This document shows positions 43,268-51,836 of a stretch of 64,000 nucleotides of DNA, piece after piece. The position numbers were made by a program, and so were the translations under genes. Source of the DNA: Microbacteriaceae bacterium VKM Ac-2854 (lineage in GTDB: Bacteria; Actinomycetota; Actinomycetes; Actinomycetales; Microbacteriaceae); contig JABMLH010000001.1 in the NCBI GenBank assembly GCA_013205085.1, positions 248,001-312,000 of the forward strand, in the 5' to 3' direction. How positions within the stretch are numbered: the stretch's first letter is position 1; the number at the start of each line of letters is the position of its first letter. The notes beneath the pieces were generated by a model. That model had not been told where the DNA came from and did no database searches. It saw only the letters and a list, made by a program, of their open reading frames with translations.

Positions 43268-45403
43268 ATGGTCGACACCGAATCCCGTCCCCGCTCCTCC
43301 CGGCTGCCGCGCCTGCCGCGCCGCGCCGACGAGACGCGTCCGCCGTCCGACGCGCTCGGGGTCGAGGCCGACGAGCACCTCGACGAGGCCGCGGAGACGG
43401 CCGCGCCGAGCATCGATGTCGCCGCTCTCGGAGAGCTGCTGCTGGGCCAGTGGAGCGAGGTTCGCCGAGCGGCCCGCGAGCTCACCGCGCGCCCCGAACT
43501 GCACCGCATCGACGGCCTACCGATGGCGGAGCACCGCGCGCGGGTCAGCCACCAACTCAAGGCGCTCGTCGACGCGAAGGCCGTGCACCGCGCCTTCCCG
43601 AAGGAACTGGGCGGATTCGCGGACCACGGTGGCAACATCGCCGGCTTCGAGGAGCTGGTCACCGCCGATCCCTCGCTGCAGATCAAGGCCGGCGTGCAGT
43701 GGGGGCTCTTCGGCGCCGCCGTGCTGCACCTGGGCACCGCCGCGCACCACGCGAAGTGGCTGCCCGGCATCATGAACCTCGACATTCCCGGGGCGTTCGC
43801 GATGACCGAGACCGGGCACGGCTCGGACGTCGCCAGCATCGCCACCACCGCGACGTACGATCCGGAGACGGAGGAGTTCGTCATCCACACCCCGTTCCGC
43901 GCGGCGTGGAAGGACTACCTCGGCAACGCGGCGATCGACGGTCGCGCGGCGGTGGTCTTCGCCCAGTTGATCACCGCGGGTGTGAATCACGGTGTGCACG
44001 CGATCTACGTCGACATCCGCGACGAGAACGGCGCCTTCCTGCCCGGCGTCGGCGGCGAGGACGACGGCCTCAAGGGTGGCCTGAACGGCATCGACAACGG
44101 CCGACTGCACTTCGACGGCGTGCGGGTTCCGCGGCAGAACCTGCTGAACCGCTACGGCGACGTCGCGGCCGACGGCACGTACTCCTCGCCGATCGCGAGC
44201 CCCGGCCGACGCTTCTTCACCATGCTCGGCACGCTCGTGCAGGGCCGGGTCTCGCTCGACGGCGCCTCGGTCGCGGCCGCGAAGGTCGCGCTCACCATCG
44301 CGATCACCTACGGCAACGAACGCCGCCAGTTCACCGGCGGCAGCGACGAGGATGAGGAGGTGCTGCTCGACTACCAGCGGCACCAGCGCCGACTGCTGCC
44401 GCTGCTGGCGACCACCTTCGCCGCGAGCTTCGCGCACGAGAAGCTGCTGATCGCCTTCGACGACGTCTTCTCCGGCACGAACGACACCGACGACTCCCGA
44501 CAGGATCTGGAGACGCTCGCCGCTGCACTGAAGTCGCTCTCCACCTGGCACGCGCTCGAGACGTTGCAGGAATCGCGGGAGGCGTGCGGCGGCTCGGGCT
44601 TCTTGGCCGAGAACCGTTTCACCCAGCTGCGCGCCGACCTCGATGTCTACGCGACCTTCGAGGGCGATAACAATGTGCTGCTGCAGCTGGTCGCCAAGCG
44701 GCTGCTTACCGACTTCGGCCGCAAGTTCAAGAACGCCGAGCCCGGTGTGCTCGCCCGCTACGCCGTCGAGCAGGTCGCCGCTCGGACGGTCTACGGATCG
44801 GGGCTGCGCCGGCTCGCGCAGAACGTGCAGGACTTCGGCTCCACGGCTCGATCCGTCGGCCAGCTGCGCGAGGCCGAGACGCAGCGCGAGCTGCTGACCG
44901 ACCGTGTCGAAGTGATGATCGCGGAGGTGGCCGGGCGGCTGCGCGGTGCGGCGAAGCTCAGTAAGAAGGAGGGCGCCGCGGTCTTCAACGCCAACCAGAA
45001 CGAGCTGATCGAGGCCGCCCGCGCGCACGCCGAGCTGCTGCAGTGGGAGGCGTTCACGGAGGCGTTGGCCGGCATCGAGGACGTCGGCACCCGCACGGTG
45101 CTCACCTGGGTGCGCGACCTGTTCGGCCTCGGCCTGATCGAGAAGCACCTGGCGTGGTACCTCATCCACGGTCGGCTGTCCGGTCAGCGCGCCCAGGCGG
45201 TGAGTGCCTACATCGACCGCCTGCTCGCCCGGCTGCGCCCGCACGCCGCCGACCTCGTCGCCGTCTTCGGCTACTCCCCGGCGCACATCCGCGCCTCGAT
45301 CGCCTCCGGCGCCGAGTCCCGCCGCCAGGACGAGGCCCGCGCCTACGTCGCCGCCCAACGCGCCTCCGGCACCGCCCCGTCCCCGGAGAAGTCGAAGCGC
45401 TGA
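43268..45403 (+). CDS. acyl-CoA oxidase-type flavoenzyme
   Basis: 711 residues, longer than acyl-CoA dehydrogenases (about 380) and equal to acyl-CoA oxidases. An N-terminal alpha domain is followed by GAFAMTETGHGSDVASI (FAD-contact strand), FRAAWKDYLGNAA, and REACGGSGFLAENRF. DVYATFEGDNNVLLQLVAKRLL carries the expected catalytic Glu465. It should oxidise acyl-CoA to enoyl-CoA in beta-oxidation, passing electrons to oxygen. A charged 60-residue N-terminal extension is present. AAGGA precedes ATG 43268. Dehydrogenase activity cannot be excluded. Confidence 0.88.
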   Translation: MVDTESRPRSSRLPRLPRRADETRPPSDALGVEADEHLDEAAETAAPSIDVAALGELLLGQWSEVRRAARELTARPELHRIDGLPMAEHRARVSHQLKALVDAKAVHRAFPKELGGFADHGGNIAGFEELVTADPSLQIKAGVQWGLFGAAVLHLGTAAHHAKWLPGIMNLDIPGAFAMTETGHGSDVASIATTATYDPETEEFVIHTPFRAAWKDYLGNAAIDGRAAVVFAQLITAGVNHGVHAIYVDIRDENGAFLPGVGGEDDGLKGGLNGIDNGRLHFDGVRVPRQNLLNRYGDVAADGTYSSPIASPGRRFFTMLGTLVQGRVSLDGASVAAAKVALTIAITYGNERRQFTGGSDEDEEVLLDYQRHQRRLLPLLATTFAASFAHEKLLIAFDDVFSGTNDTDDSRQDLETLAAALKSLSTWHALETLQESREACGGSGFLAENRFTQLRADLDVYATFEGDNNVLLQLVAKRLLTDFGRKFKNAEPGVLARYAVEQVAARTVYGSGLRRLAQNVQDFGSTARSVGQLREAETQRELLTDRVEVMIAEVAGRLRGAAKLSKKEGAAVFNANQNELIEAARAHAELLQWEAFTEALAGIEDVGTRTVLTWVRDLFGLGLIEKHLAWYLIHGRLSGQRAQAVSAYIDRLLARLRPHAADLVAVFGYSPAHIRASIASGAESRRQDEARAYVAAQRASGTAPSPEKSKR

Positions 45404-45418
45404 CGCCCGACCCCCTGG

Positions 45419-45461
45419 CGAAAAGTTGCAGCCCTCGGCGGGTCAGGGCTGCAACTTTTCG
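45419..45461. repeat. inverted repeat, GAAAAGTTGCAGCC family, copy 3
   Basis: 17-bp arms (45419-45435, 45445-45461) with a 9-base loop, 15 bases after the acyl-CoA oxidase stop. Same arms as around dctA, more than 42 kb away. Confidence 0.9.
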
Positions 45462-45564
45462 GTAGAGGGGGCGGGCGGGTGCGACAGAAGTGAGGAAAGC
45501 GCAGCAACAGCGCGAGGCGTGGCGTGGAGCGGCGCGAGGCGCGTGGGGCGATACGGTGCGGGGT

Positions 45565-46521
45565 ATGCGCAGCTTTTATCCGGAGATCGAGCCGTATCAC
45601 ACGGGGATACTCGATGTCGGCGACGGCCACGAGATCTACTGGGAGGCCTCCGGCAATCCCGAGGGCAAGCCCGTCGTCTTCCTGCACGGCGGCCCCGGGG
45701 CCGGAACCAGCCCGAACCACCGCCGGCTGTTCGATCCGGAGAAGTACCGCATCATCCTGTTCGACCAGCGGATGTGCGGCAAGTCGACCCCGCACGCGAG
45801 CGAACCCGACGCCGATCTCTCGACGAACACCACCTGGTATCTCGTCTCGGACATCGAGAAGCTGCGCGAGTACCTCGACATCGAGACGTGGCAGGTCTTC
45901 GGCGGCTCGTGGGGCTCGACGCTCGCGCTCGCCTACGCCGAGGCGCACCCGGATCGGGTGAGCGAGATCATCCTGCGCGGCATCTTCACCCTCCGCCAGG
46001 CCGAGCTGGAGTGGTTCTACGAGGGCGGCGCCGCCGCGATCTACCCCGACCTCTGGGAGACGTACTCCGCGGTCGTGCCACCTGCTGAGCGTGGCAGCTA
46101 CATCAAGTCGTTCTACCGGATGCTGAACGACCCCGACCCCGCCGTGCACGGCCCCGCCGGCGTCGCGTGGACCACGTGGGAGGCGTCCACGATCACCCTG
46201 CTGCAGCGTCCGGAACTGATCGAGGCGTGGTCGGCGCCCGAGTACGCGCTGGCCTTCGCGCGGATCGAGAACCACTTCTTCGTGCACAAGGGCTGGTTCG
46301 AGGAGGGGCAGCTGATCGCCAATGCGGGCCTGCTGCGCGACATCCCCGCCGTGATCGTGCAGGGCCGCTACGACATCTGCACTCCCGCCTTCACCGCGTG
46401 GGACCTGCACACCGCGTGGCCCGAGGCCGACTTCCACCTCATCCCCGATGCCGGTCACGCCTTCGACGAGCCGGGCATCCTGGACGCGCTGATCGAGGCG
46501 ACCGACCGCTTCGCCGCCTGA
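45565..46521 (+). CDS. pip: proline iminopeptidase
   Basis: 318 residues. MRSFYPEIEPYHTGILDVGD and HGGPGAGTSPNHRRLFDP match family S33. Nucleophile Ser115 is in FGGSWGSTLAL; the acid is in GRYDICTP and the His in DAGHAF. It removes N-terminal proline from peptides. The usual DQRGCGRSTPHA reads DQRMCGKSTPHA, a Met for the invariant-looking Gly. ATG 45565 is the family-consistent start. A MarR-type gene follows by 28 bases. Confidence 0.92.
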   Translation: MRSFYPEIEPYHTGILDVGDGHEIYWEASGNPEGKPVVFLHGGPGAGTSPNHRRLFDPEKYRIILFDQRMCGKSTPHASEPDADLSTNTTWYLVSDIEKLREYLDIETWQVFGGSWGSTLALAYAEAHPDRVSEIILRGIFTLRQAELEWFYEGGAAAIYPDLWETYSAVVPPAERGSYIKSFYRMLNDPDPAVHGPAGVAWTTWEASTITLLQRPELIEAWSAPEYALAFARIENHFFVHKGWFEEGQLIANAGLLRDIPAVIVQGRYDICTPAFTAWDLHTAWPEADFHLIPDAGHAFDEPGILDALIEATDRFAA

Positions 46522-46549
46522 GGCTCGCAACACGCCTATCGTTAGGTCG

Positions 46550-46978
46550 ATGGATGACGCGCTCGATCTCGACGGCTGGCCGACCGGTCGGCTGCTCGCG
46601 ACCGCCGCGCGGATGGTGGAGCACAGCTGGCACGCCGCGCTCGCCGAGATCGGGCTCACCCACGCGGGTCTGATCGTGCTGCACTTCCTGCAGTCGGGGC
46701 CGGTCGCGCAGAAGGACCTCGCGGCGCACGCCCACGTCGAGGTGCAGACCATGTCGCGCACGATCGAGCGGTTGGAGCGCGAGGGTCACGTGGAGCGCAC
46801 CGTGGATCCCAGCGACCGCCGTCGGCTGTTCGTGTCGCTGACGGATGCGGGAGCCGCGGCCTGGCAGCGCGCGCACGCGCTCGAGGTCGACATGTTCCCG
46901 CGCCTCGCCGACGCGGACCCGCTTCGAGCGGCGCTGCTGGAGATCATCCGTTCGTCCAGCGAGGAACGCTGGGGCTAG
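46550..46978 (+). CDS. MarR-family transcriptional regulator
   Basis: 142 residues. The winged helix spans about 35-100: GPVAQKDLAAHAHVEVQTMSR is the recognition region, then RLEREGHVERTVDPSDRRRLFVSLTDAG, the MarR signature including the D-x-R-D-R-R wing. Flanking helices form the dimer. TATCGTTAG lies 8 bases before the ATG with no clear Shine-Dalgarno, so it may be leaderless. Its target may be pip or the next gene; effector unknown. Confidence 0.92.
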   Translation: MDDALDLDGWPTGRLLATAARMVEHSWHAALAEIGLTHAGLIVLHFLQSGPVAQKDLAAHAHVEVQTMSRTIERLEREGHVERTVDPSDRRRLFVSLTDAGAAAWQRAHALEVDMFPRLADADPLRAALLEIIRSSSEERWG

Positions 46979-47000
46979 CGTTCCGGGCTAGGGTTCCGGA

Positions 47001-47891
47001 GTGACCTTCAACGACGATTCCCAGCTCTCCGGCGGCAAAGTCCGTCGTCGCGGCCGCACCGCCGGCATCGCCGTGGGCGGCGGCGCCATCGGCGTGATCG
47101 TGCTGGCACTGCTCGGCTCCTTCCTCGGCGTCGACCTGTCGAGCCTGGGCGGGCTCGTCGGCGGTGGCGGCGACGGCGGCTCGGCCACCAGTACTGAGGT
47201 GGCCTGTCCCACCGGTGCGGATGCGAACGCGAACGTGGACTGCCGACTCGAGGGCGGCGCGGAGTCGCTGGATCGCTACTGGACGTCGACCACGCCCGCT
47301 CTCGGGGCGAACTACACGACCCCGGCCGGCGGCGTTGTGCTCTTCGAGGACCAGACCACGACCGGATGCGGGGCCGCCTCGGCCGCGGTCGGCCCGTTCT
47401 ACTGCCCGACCGATCAGACGATCTACCTCGACACCGACTTCTTCGAGGAGCTGCGCACTCGCTTCGGCGGCTCCAGCGGCTCGCTCGCGCAGCTGTACAT
47501 CCTCGGGCACGAGTGGGGTCACCACATCCAGAACCTCACCGGCGCGATGAGTTCGGCCGACCGCAGCGGCACCGGACCGGATTCCGACTCGGTGCGCCTG
47601 GAACTGCAGGCCGACTGCTACGCCGGCGCCTGGATCGGCGACGCCGCGACGGTTCCGGATGAGACGGGCACGCCGTACCTGAAGGAGCCCACCCGCGACG
47701 AGGTCGCGCAGGCGCTCAGCGCCGCCTCCGCGGTGGGTGACGACCGCATCCAGGAGTCCGCCACGGGTTCCGTCAACCCGGAAGCCTGGACCCACGGCTC
47801 CGCCGAACAGCGCGAGCGCTGGTTCGAGGTCGGCTACAGCTCCGACGCGACCGCCTGCGACACCTTCTCGGTCGCCGCCTCCGCCCTCTGA
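47001..47891 (+). CDS. YpfJ/KPN_02809-family neutral zinc metallopeptidase
   Basis: 296 residues from GTG 47001. An N-terminal cytoplasmic basic stretch and one helix (about 22-46), a Gly-rich linker, then the zincin domain: ALGANYTTPAGGVVLFEDQT, HEWGHHIQ at 170-177 with the H-E-x-x-H zinc site, and RLELQADCYAGAWIG with the third ligand Glu. Family members are common but their substrates are unknown. Only 22 bases separate it from the MarR gene, and GCTAGGGTTCCGG just upstream repeats GCTAGCGTTCCGG. Confidence 0.92.
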   Translation: MTFNDDSQLSGGKVRRRGRTAGIAVGGGAIGVIVLALLGSFLGVDLSSLGGLVGGGGDGGSATSTEVACPTGADANANVDCRLEGGAESLDRYWTSTTPALGANYTTPAGGVVLFEDQTTTGCGAASAAVGPFYCPTDQTIYLDTDFFEELRTRFGGSSGSLAQLYILGHEWGHHIQNLTGAMSSADRSGTGPDSDSVRLELQADCYAGAWIGDAATVPDETGTPYLKEPTRDEVAQALSAASAVGDDRIQESATGSVNPEAWTHGSAEQRERWFEVGYSSDATACDTFSVAASAL

Positions 47892-47898
47892 CCCCCGA

Positions 47899-47996
47899 AA
47901 TCTCGCGAAATTTCGCGAGATTCGGTTCTGCGGACGAGGTGCACCGCCGCGGCCGAGCACCTCGTCCGCCGCGCCGCATCTCGCGGCCGGCGCCGG
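47899..47996. repeat. compound palindromic element, CTGCGGACGA family copy 2
   Basis: A perfect 24-bp palindrome centred on CGCGAAATTTCGCG (47899-47922), then CGGACGAGGTGC (47931-47942) with its inverse (47957-47968), then ATCTCGCGG. The order of parts equals that at 20269-20353. It lies between convergent genes. Confidence 0.85.
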
Positions 47997-48023
47997 CGCC
48001 CGCCAGCCCCAGCGACGCGCCGG

Positions 48024-48869
48024 CTACGGCGCGACGTGCGCCAGGATCCGCCGCCAGGAGCTGACGATCGCGGCGTGCCCCGCGCCCAAGACACGCACGG
48101 TGCGTGCCGCCGGGATGCGGCGGGCCAGCCAGTGGCCGTCGTGGATGTTCGCGACCCGGTCGTCGTCGCCGTAGATCAGCAGCGTCGGAGCAGCGATGCG
48201 ATCCAGTTCGTACGCCCAGGAGCCGTCGCGCAGCGCGAGCAGATCGGTGGCGACGCCGGCGTAGCGCCCCGCCACGCCCGCCTCGGCGAGGCGGATCAGC
48301 CGGTTGCGCGCTCCGACCACGTGCAGGGCGCGGTCGGCGGAGTCCACGCCGAGCGCAGCCAGCCCCTCGGCCCCGCGGTTCGCGGCGGCGATCGCGGCGC
48401 CCTTCGGTCCGGTCCAGCGACCGATGGGGGTGCGGGTCAACGCCGAGGTGGTTGCCGCGCCGACGTGCGCTCGCGGCGGAGCCGGCGCGCCGACGATCGC
48501 CGCGCGATCCACGAGCTCGGGGTGCCGCGCGGCCAACGCGAGCGCCACCGCGCCGCCGGAACCCCAGCCGACGACGCCGACGCTGCGCTCGTTGTTGCGG
48601 AAGACGCCGAGGTACTCGGCGATGTCGTCCGCGCGGTCCTGCATGGTCGCGCGCTCGCCGAGACGGAGCTGGTCCGAGCCGCCGTAGCCGGGTCGATCCA
48701 GCATCAGCAGGTGCGCGTCGGCGCTCGCCGTGACAAGCGGATCCGGGTCGAAGGCTCCCGCGCCCGGCGTCGGGTGGCAGAGGATCACGATCCTCTTGCT
48801 GAAGGGATCGCCCTGCGCCGAGACGCCCACACCGCGGCCGGATGTCAGCACGAATCGACGGTCGGCCAT
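48024..48869 (-). CDS. alpha/beta hydrolase
   Basis: 281 residues. The motif ILCHPTPGAG takes the place of the usual HG oxyanion loop, LLMLDRPGYGGSD is the strand 4 region, VGWGSGGAVALALAA the nucleophile elbow (G-x-S-x-G with Ser), LLIYGDDDRVA the acid and GAGHAAI the His. It resembles peroxidase-like/esterase members of unknown substrate. Start ATG 48869. The 48870-49100 gap should hold divergent promoters for it and the next gene; none is obvious. Confidence 0.88.
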   Translation of the reverse strand: MADRRFVLTSGRGVGVSAQGDPFSKRIVILCHPTPGAGAFDPDPLVTASADAHLLMLDRPGYGGSDQLRLGERATMQDRADDIAEYLGVFRNNERSVGVVGWGSGGAVALALAARHPELVDRAAIVGAPAPPRAHVGAATTSALTRTPIGRWTGPKGAAIAAANRGAEGLAALGVDSADRALHVVGARNRLIRLAEAGVAGRYAGVATDLLALRDGSWAYELDRIAAPTLLIYGDDDRVANIHDGHWLARRIPAARTVRVLGAGHAAIVSSWRRILAHVAP

Positions 48870-49100
48870 GCGCACCCTGCTTCCTGCATCGCCGCGGAGG
48901 CGATGCTGCGAGTACCAGTCAACCGGACGATCCGCCCCACCGCACACCGCCTGATCGGATGTGCAGCCGAACCCGTGTCGAAATCCCCGCCGTCCGACCC
49001 ATCCGATATGCTCCGCGCTCCGAATACCCGCCATGAGCACCCTCTCACCCGCATCTCCGTCGTGCCCGGCGACGGCGCAGCCGATCGGCGGGGTCGGCTG

Positions 49101-50267
49101 ATGGCGATCATCGACCGGCCGAAGAAGTCCACCCGAACCCCCGCCGCCGCTCCGAAGAGCGCGCGCGTCGACCACGCCTTCGACACCAGCCTCGAGGACT
49201 GGCTCGCCCAGATCGCCGCAGACCAGCGTCACCTGGCCGAGATCGAGGCCGCGCGGATCACCGCCGAGCTGCCACCACCGACCGGTCCGGTACGGATCTT
49301 GACCGAGACCGAGGGGGAGGCGCCGATCATCGGCGACGTCTGCGCCCTCGACCCCGACGACATCGTCCTGGTGAACCCTGCGGCTCACCGTGAGTTCGAA
49401 CCGGAGCGCGTCGCGGAGCCCCAGCGCAGCGCGGAACCGGAACCCGCGACGATCCCCGCGCCGCCGCGCATCCGCCTCGGCCGTGGCCGCCGCGCCCTCA
49501 ACTGGGGCATCGCCGTCGCGGCGGTCGCGGTCAGCGCGACGTTGGTGGTCGTCACCGCCCCGACGAGCAGCACCACCCCGCCGACCGCTGCGCCCGCCGG
49601 CCTCGCCGCGGCGCAGGGCTGGGTCGCCGGCAACGTCGCGCCCGATGACCGCGTGCTGATCGACGACTCGCACTCCACCGGACTCGTCGGCGCCGGATTC
49701 GCCGCCCCCAGCGTGTTGCCGCTCTCGCTGCTCGCCGCCGATCCCGATCCGAACGCCTGGCAGTCAGCCGACTTCGTGGTGGTGACGGATGCGCTTCGCG
49801 CCGACCCGAGCGACGAGGTGGTGCAAGCACTCGCCAACTCGACCACCGTCGCCAGCTTCGGCGCCGTCGAGGTGCGTCAGGTGCTGCCCGCCGCAGCGAC
49901 GAACACCGCTGCGCTCGGAGCCCAACTCGCCGCGAACCCCGCGCTCACCCTCACTCCGGAGGCTGCTGCCACGCTGACCGCCGGACAGGTCGACCAGCGC
50001 ATCATCATCCTGCTCGGCGAGGCTCTCGCCGATCACTCGCTCACGGTTTCGGACTTCCCGATCGAAGGATCCGCGCCCGCCGGCGAACCCGACGGTGTGC
50101 GACACCGCGTGCTGCTGACCAGCTACGACGGCGCCACGCTCGCCACGGATGCCGCCGGAGTCGCCGCCGCAAGCGCCTGGCTGCAGAACCTCACGCCGCC
50201 GTACACCCCGCTCACCGTCGAGGCCGGGCCGGCGGGGATCCTCGCGACCCTCTCCGTCGGACCCTGA
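49101..50267 (+). CDS. single-pass membrane protein, first paralog flanking the DUF4397/sortase pair
   Basis: 388 residues. A charged cytoplasmic N-terminus (about 1-130, including EDWLAQIAADQRHLAEIEAA) is followed by one helix (about 134-156) and an extracytoplasmic C-terminal domain. The C-terminal half (AANPALTLTPEAAATL, DQRIIILLGEALADHS, VRHRVLLTSYDG, LTPPYTPLTVEAGPAGILATL) is clearly related to the protein encoded at 51837-52829. No known domain is recognised. It starts the four-gene plus-strand group with a DUF4397 protein and a sortase, so a role in surface protein display is inferred. Confidence 0.75.
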   Translation: MAIIDRPKKSTRTPAAAPKSARVDHAFDTSLEDWLAQIAADQRHLAEIEAARITAELPPPTGPVRILTETEGEAPIIGDVCALDPDDIVLVNPAAHREFEPERVAEPQRSAEPEPATIPAPPRIRLGRGRRALNWGIAVAAVAVSATLVVVTAPTSSTTPPTAAPAGLAAAQGWVAGNVAPDDRVLIDDSHSTGLVGAGFAAPSVLPLSLLAADPDPNAWQSADFVVVTDALRADPSDEVVQALANSTTVASFGAVEVRQVLPAAATNTAALGAQLAANPALTLTPEAAATLTAGQVDQRIIILLGEALADHSLTVSDFPIEGSAPAGEPDGVRHRVLLTSYDGATLATDAAGVAAASAWLQNLTPPYTPLTVEAGPAGILATLSVGP

Positions 50268-50320
50268 ACCGGTCGACTTCACCCTCATCCCCGCACCCGT
50301 CACCGAAGACAGAGGACACC

Positions 50321-51184
50321 ATGACCCACCCGCCCCGCACCCTCCGCTCCCGCCTCTCGAGGGCGGGCCTCGCGCTCGCCGCCATCGCCGCCTTCGGCTT
50401 CGTCACCGCAGCTCCCGCCGCCGCGGCGGACGCACCTGCCGAGGGCTGGGTGCGCGTCGCGCATCTCTCGCCCGACACGAAATCGGTCGACGTGCGCCTG
50501 ACCGCCCTCGCCGGCGGCGGTACCGTCTTCGAACTCGACGGCGTGGGCTACGGCGCCGTGTCGGACTACTGGACGCTCGCCCCCGGCACGTACGTCGTCT
50601 CGATGGTTCCCGCCGGCGCTCCCGCGAGCACCACGCCGGTGATCTCGCAGTCCGTCGATGTTCAGGCGGGTAAGCCGCTCACCGTCGCCGCGCTCGGCAA
50701 GAACGCCGCCCTGAGCACCACCGTCTTCACCGACGACCTGACCGCTCCCGCCGACGGCCAGGCGCGCATCCGGGTGATCCAGGCCTCGACCACCGCGCCG
50801 ATCGTCGACGTCGCCACCGATACCGGCATGGCGATCGCCACGGATGCGGCCGCCGGCTCCGCCACCTTGTACACCAGCGTGCCGGCCGGCCCGTGGAACC
50901 TCGCGCTCACCGCGCCGACCACCACCAGCTCCGCCTCGGTGGATCTCGCGGCCGGCTCGGTGGCGTCGCTCTTCGTACTCGACGACGCCACGGGCGGACT
51001 CGTGGTGAAGTCGGTGCTCGACTCCGCCGGGGTCGGCCCGCTGCCCACCGGTGGCATCCAGACCGGTGGTGGCGCGACCGCCGTGCACGTGAACTCGAAC
51101 TCCGAGATGCTCGGTGTCGTCGCGGCGCTCGGCCTGTTCGCCGCCATGACAACGGGCATCGTCGTCTCGCGACGCCGGGCCTGA
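50321..51184 (+). CDS. DUF4397-domain surface protein with LPTGG-type C-terminus
   Basis: 287 residues. Signal peptide cleaved after AAAA near 36. The DUF4397 domain begins GWVRVAHLSPDTKSVDVRL and runs to about 225, with IRVIQASTTAPIVDVATDTG marking its second half. The C-terminus has LPTGGIQTGGG, a helix (about 262-282) and RRRA. LPTGG followed by helix and positive tail is sortase-substrate-like, though the 20-residue gap between motif and helix is longer than usual. The class F sortase gene starts 2 bases after its stop. Confidence 0.87.
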   Translation: MTHPPRTLRSRLSRAGLALAAIAAFGFVTAAPAAAADAPAEGWVRVAHLSPDTKSVDVRLTALAGGGTVFELDGVGYGAVSDYWTLAPGTYVVSMVPAGAPASTTPVISQSVDVQAGKPLTVAALGKNAALSTTVFTDDLTAPADGQARIRVIQASTTAPIVDVATDTGMAIATDAAAGSATLYTSVPAGPWNLALTAPTTTSSASVDLAAGSVASLFVLDDATGGLVVKSVLDSAGVGPLPTGGIQTGGGATAVHVNSNSEMLGVVAALGLFAAMTTGIVVSRRRA

Positions 51185-51185
51185 T

Positions 51186-51833
51186 ATGCGCCCCCGCGCC
51201 CTGCTGCTGCCGATCGTGGTGGCGCTCGCCGCCGCGCTGAGCGGCTGCGCGGGCGCGGCTTCGGTCGACGCTCCCGCGGCCGACAGCCCTGCGGCGGCCG
51301 CCGCGCCGACGGCGACCCCCGCAGCGGCGGCGGCTCTCGCTGCCGGGGCCGCCCAGGATCCGCTGCTCGGCGACGCGCCCGCGCGCTCCGCTCTCATCCC
51401 GACCCGCGTGCTGATCCCGTCGATCGGCGTCGACGCGAATCTCGAACTGCTCTCGCGCGACGACACCGGCTGGATCCAGCCGCCGGCGATCGTCGACGAG
51501 GCCGGCTGGTATCAGGACGGCGTGGTGCCCGGCGAGACCGGGCCCGCGGTGATCGCGGGTCACGTCGACTCGCGCATCGGCCCGGGCGTGTTCCTGGACC
51601 TGGCCTCGCTGCAACCCGGCGCGGAGGTGTCGGTGACGCTGTCGGATGGCAGCTCGGTCGCCTTCGTGGTCACGCGCAGCATCTCGGTGCCCAAGGAGCA
51701 GTTTCCGACCGACGAGGTCTACGGCCCCACGCCGACCTCGCAGCTGCGGCTGATCACCTGCGGCGGCGTCTTCGACGACGCCTACGGGCACTACGTCGAC
51801 AACGTCGTCGTCTACGCCTCGAAGGTGGGCTGA
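51186..51833 (+). CDS. class F sortase
   Basis: 215 residues. The N-terminus has a lipobox-like ALSGCAGA (Cys21), then an Ala/Pro linker and the sortase barrel: IPTRVLIPSIGVDANLELL, VIAGHVDSRIGPGVFLDL with His126, and QLRLITCGGVFDD with Cys192. It ends GHYVDNVVVYASKVG. Most class F sortases I know have FDR after the TCGG turn; here it is FDD, so the usual catalytic Arg position looks altered. It probably anchors the DUF4397 protein encoded just upstream. Confidence 0.88.
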   Translation: MRPRALLLPIVVALAAALSGCAGAASVDAPAADSPAAAAAPTATPAAAAALAAGAAQDPLLGDAPARSALIPTRVLIPSIGVDANLELLSRDDTGWIQPPAIVDEAGWYQDGVVPGETGPAVIAGHVDSRIGPGVFLDLASLQPGAEVSVTLSDGSSVAFVVTRSISVPKEQFPTDEVYGPTPTSQLRLITCGGVFDDAYGHYVDNVVVYASKVG

Positions 51834-51836
51834 GCG

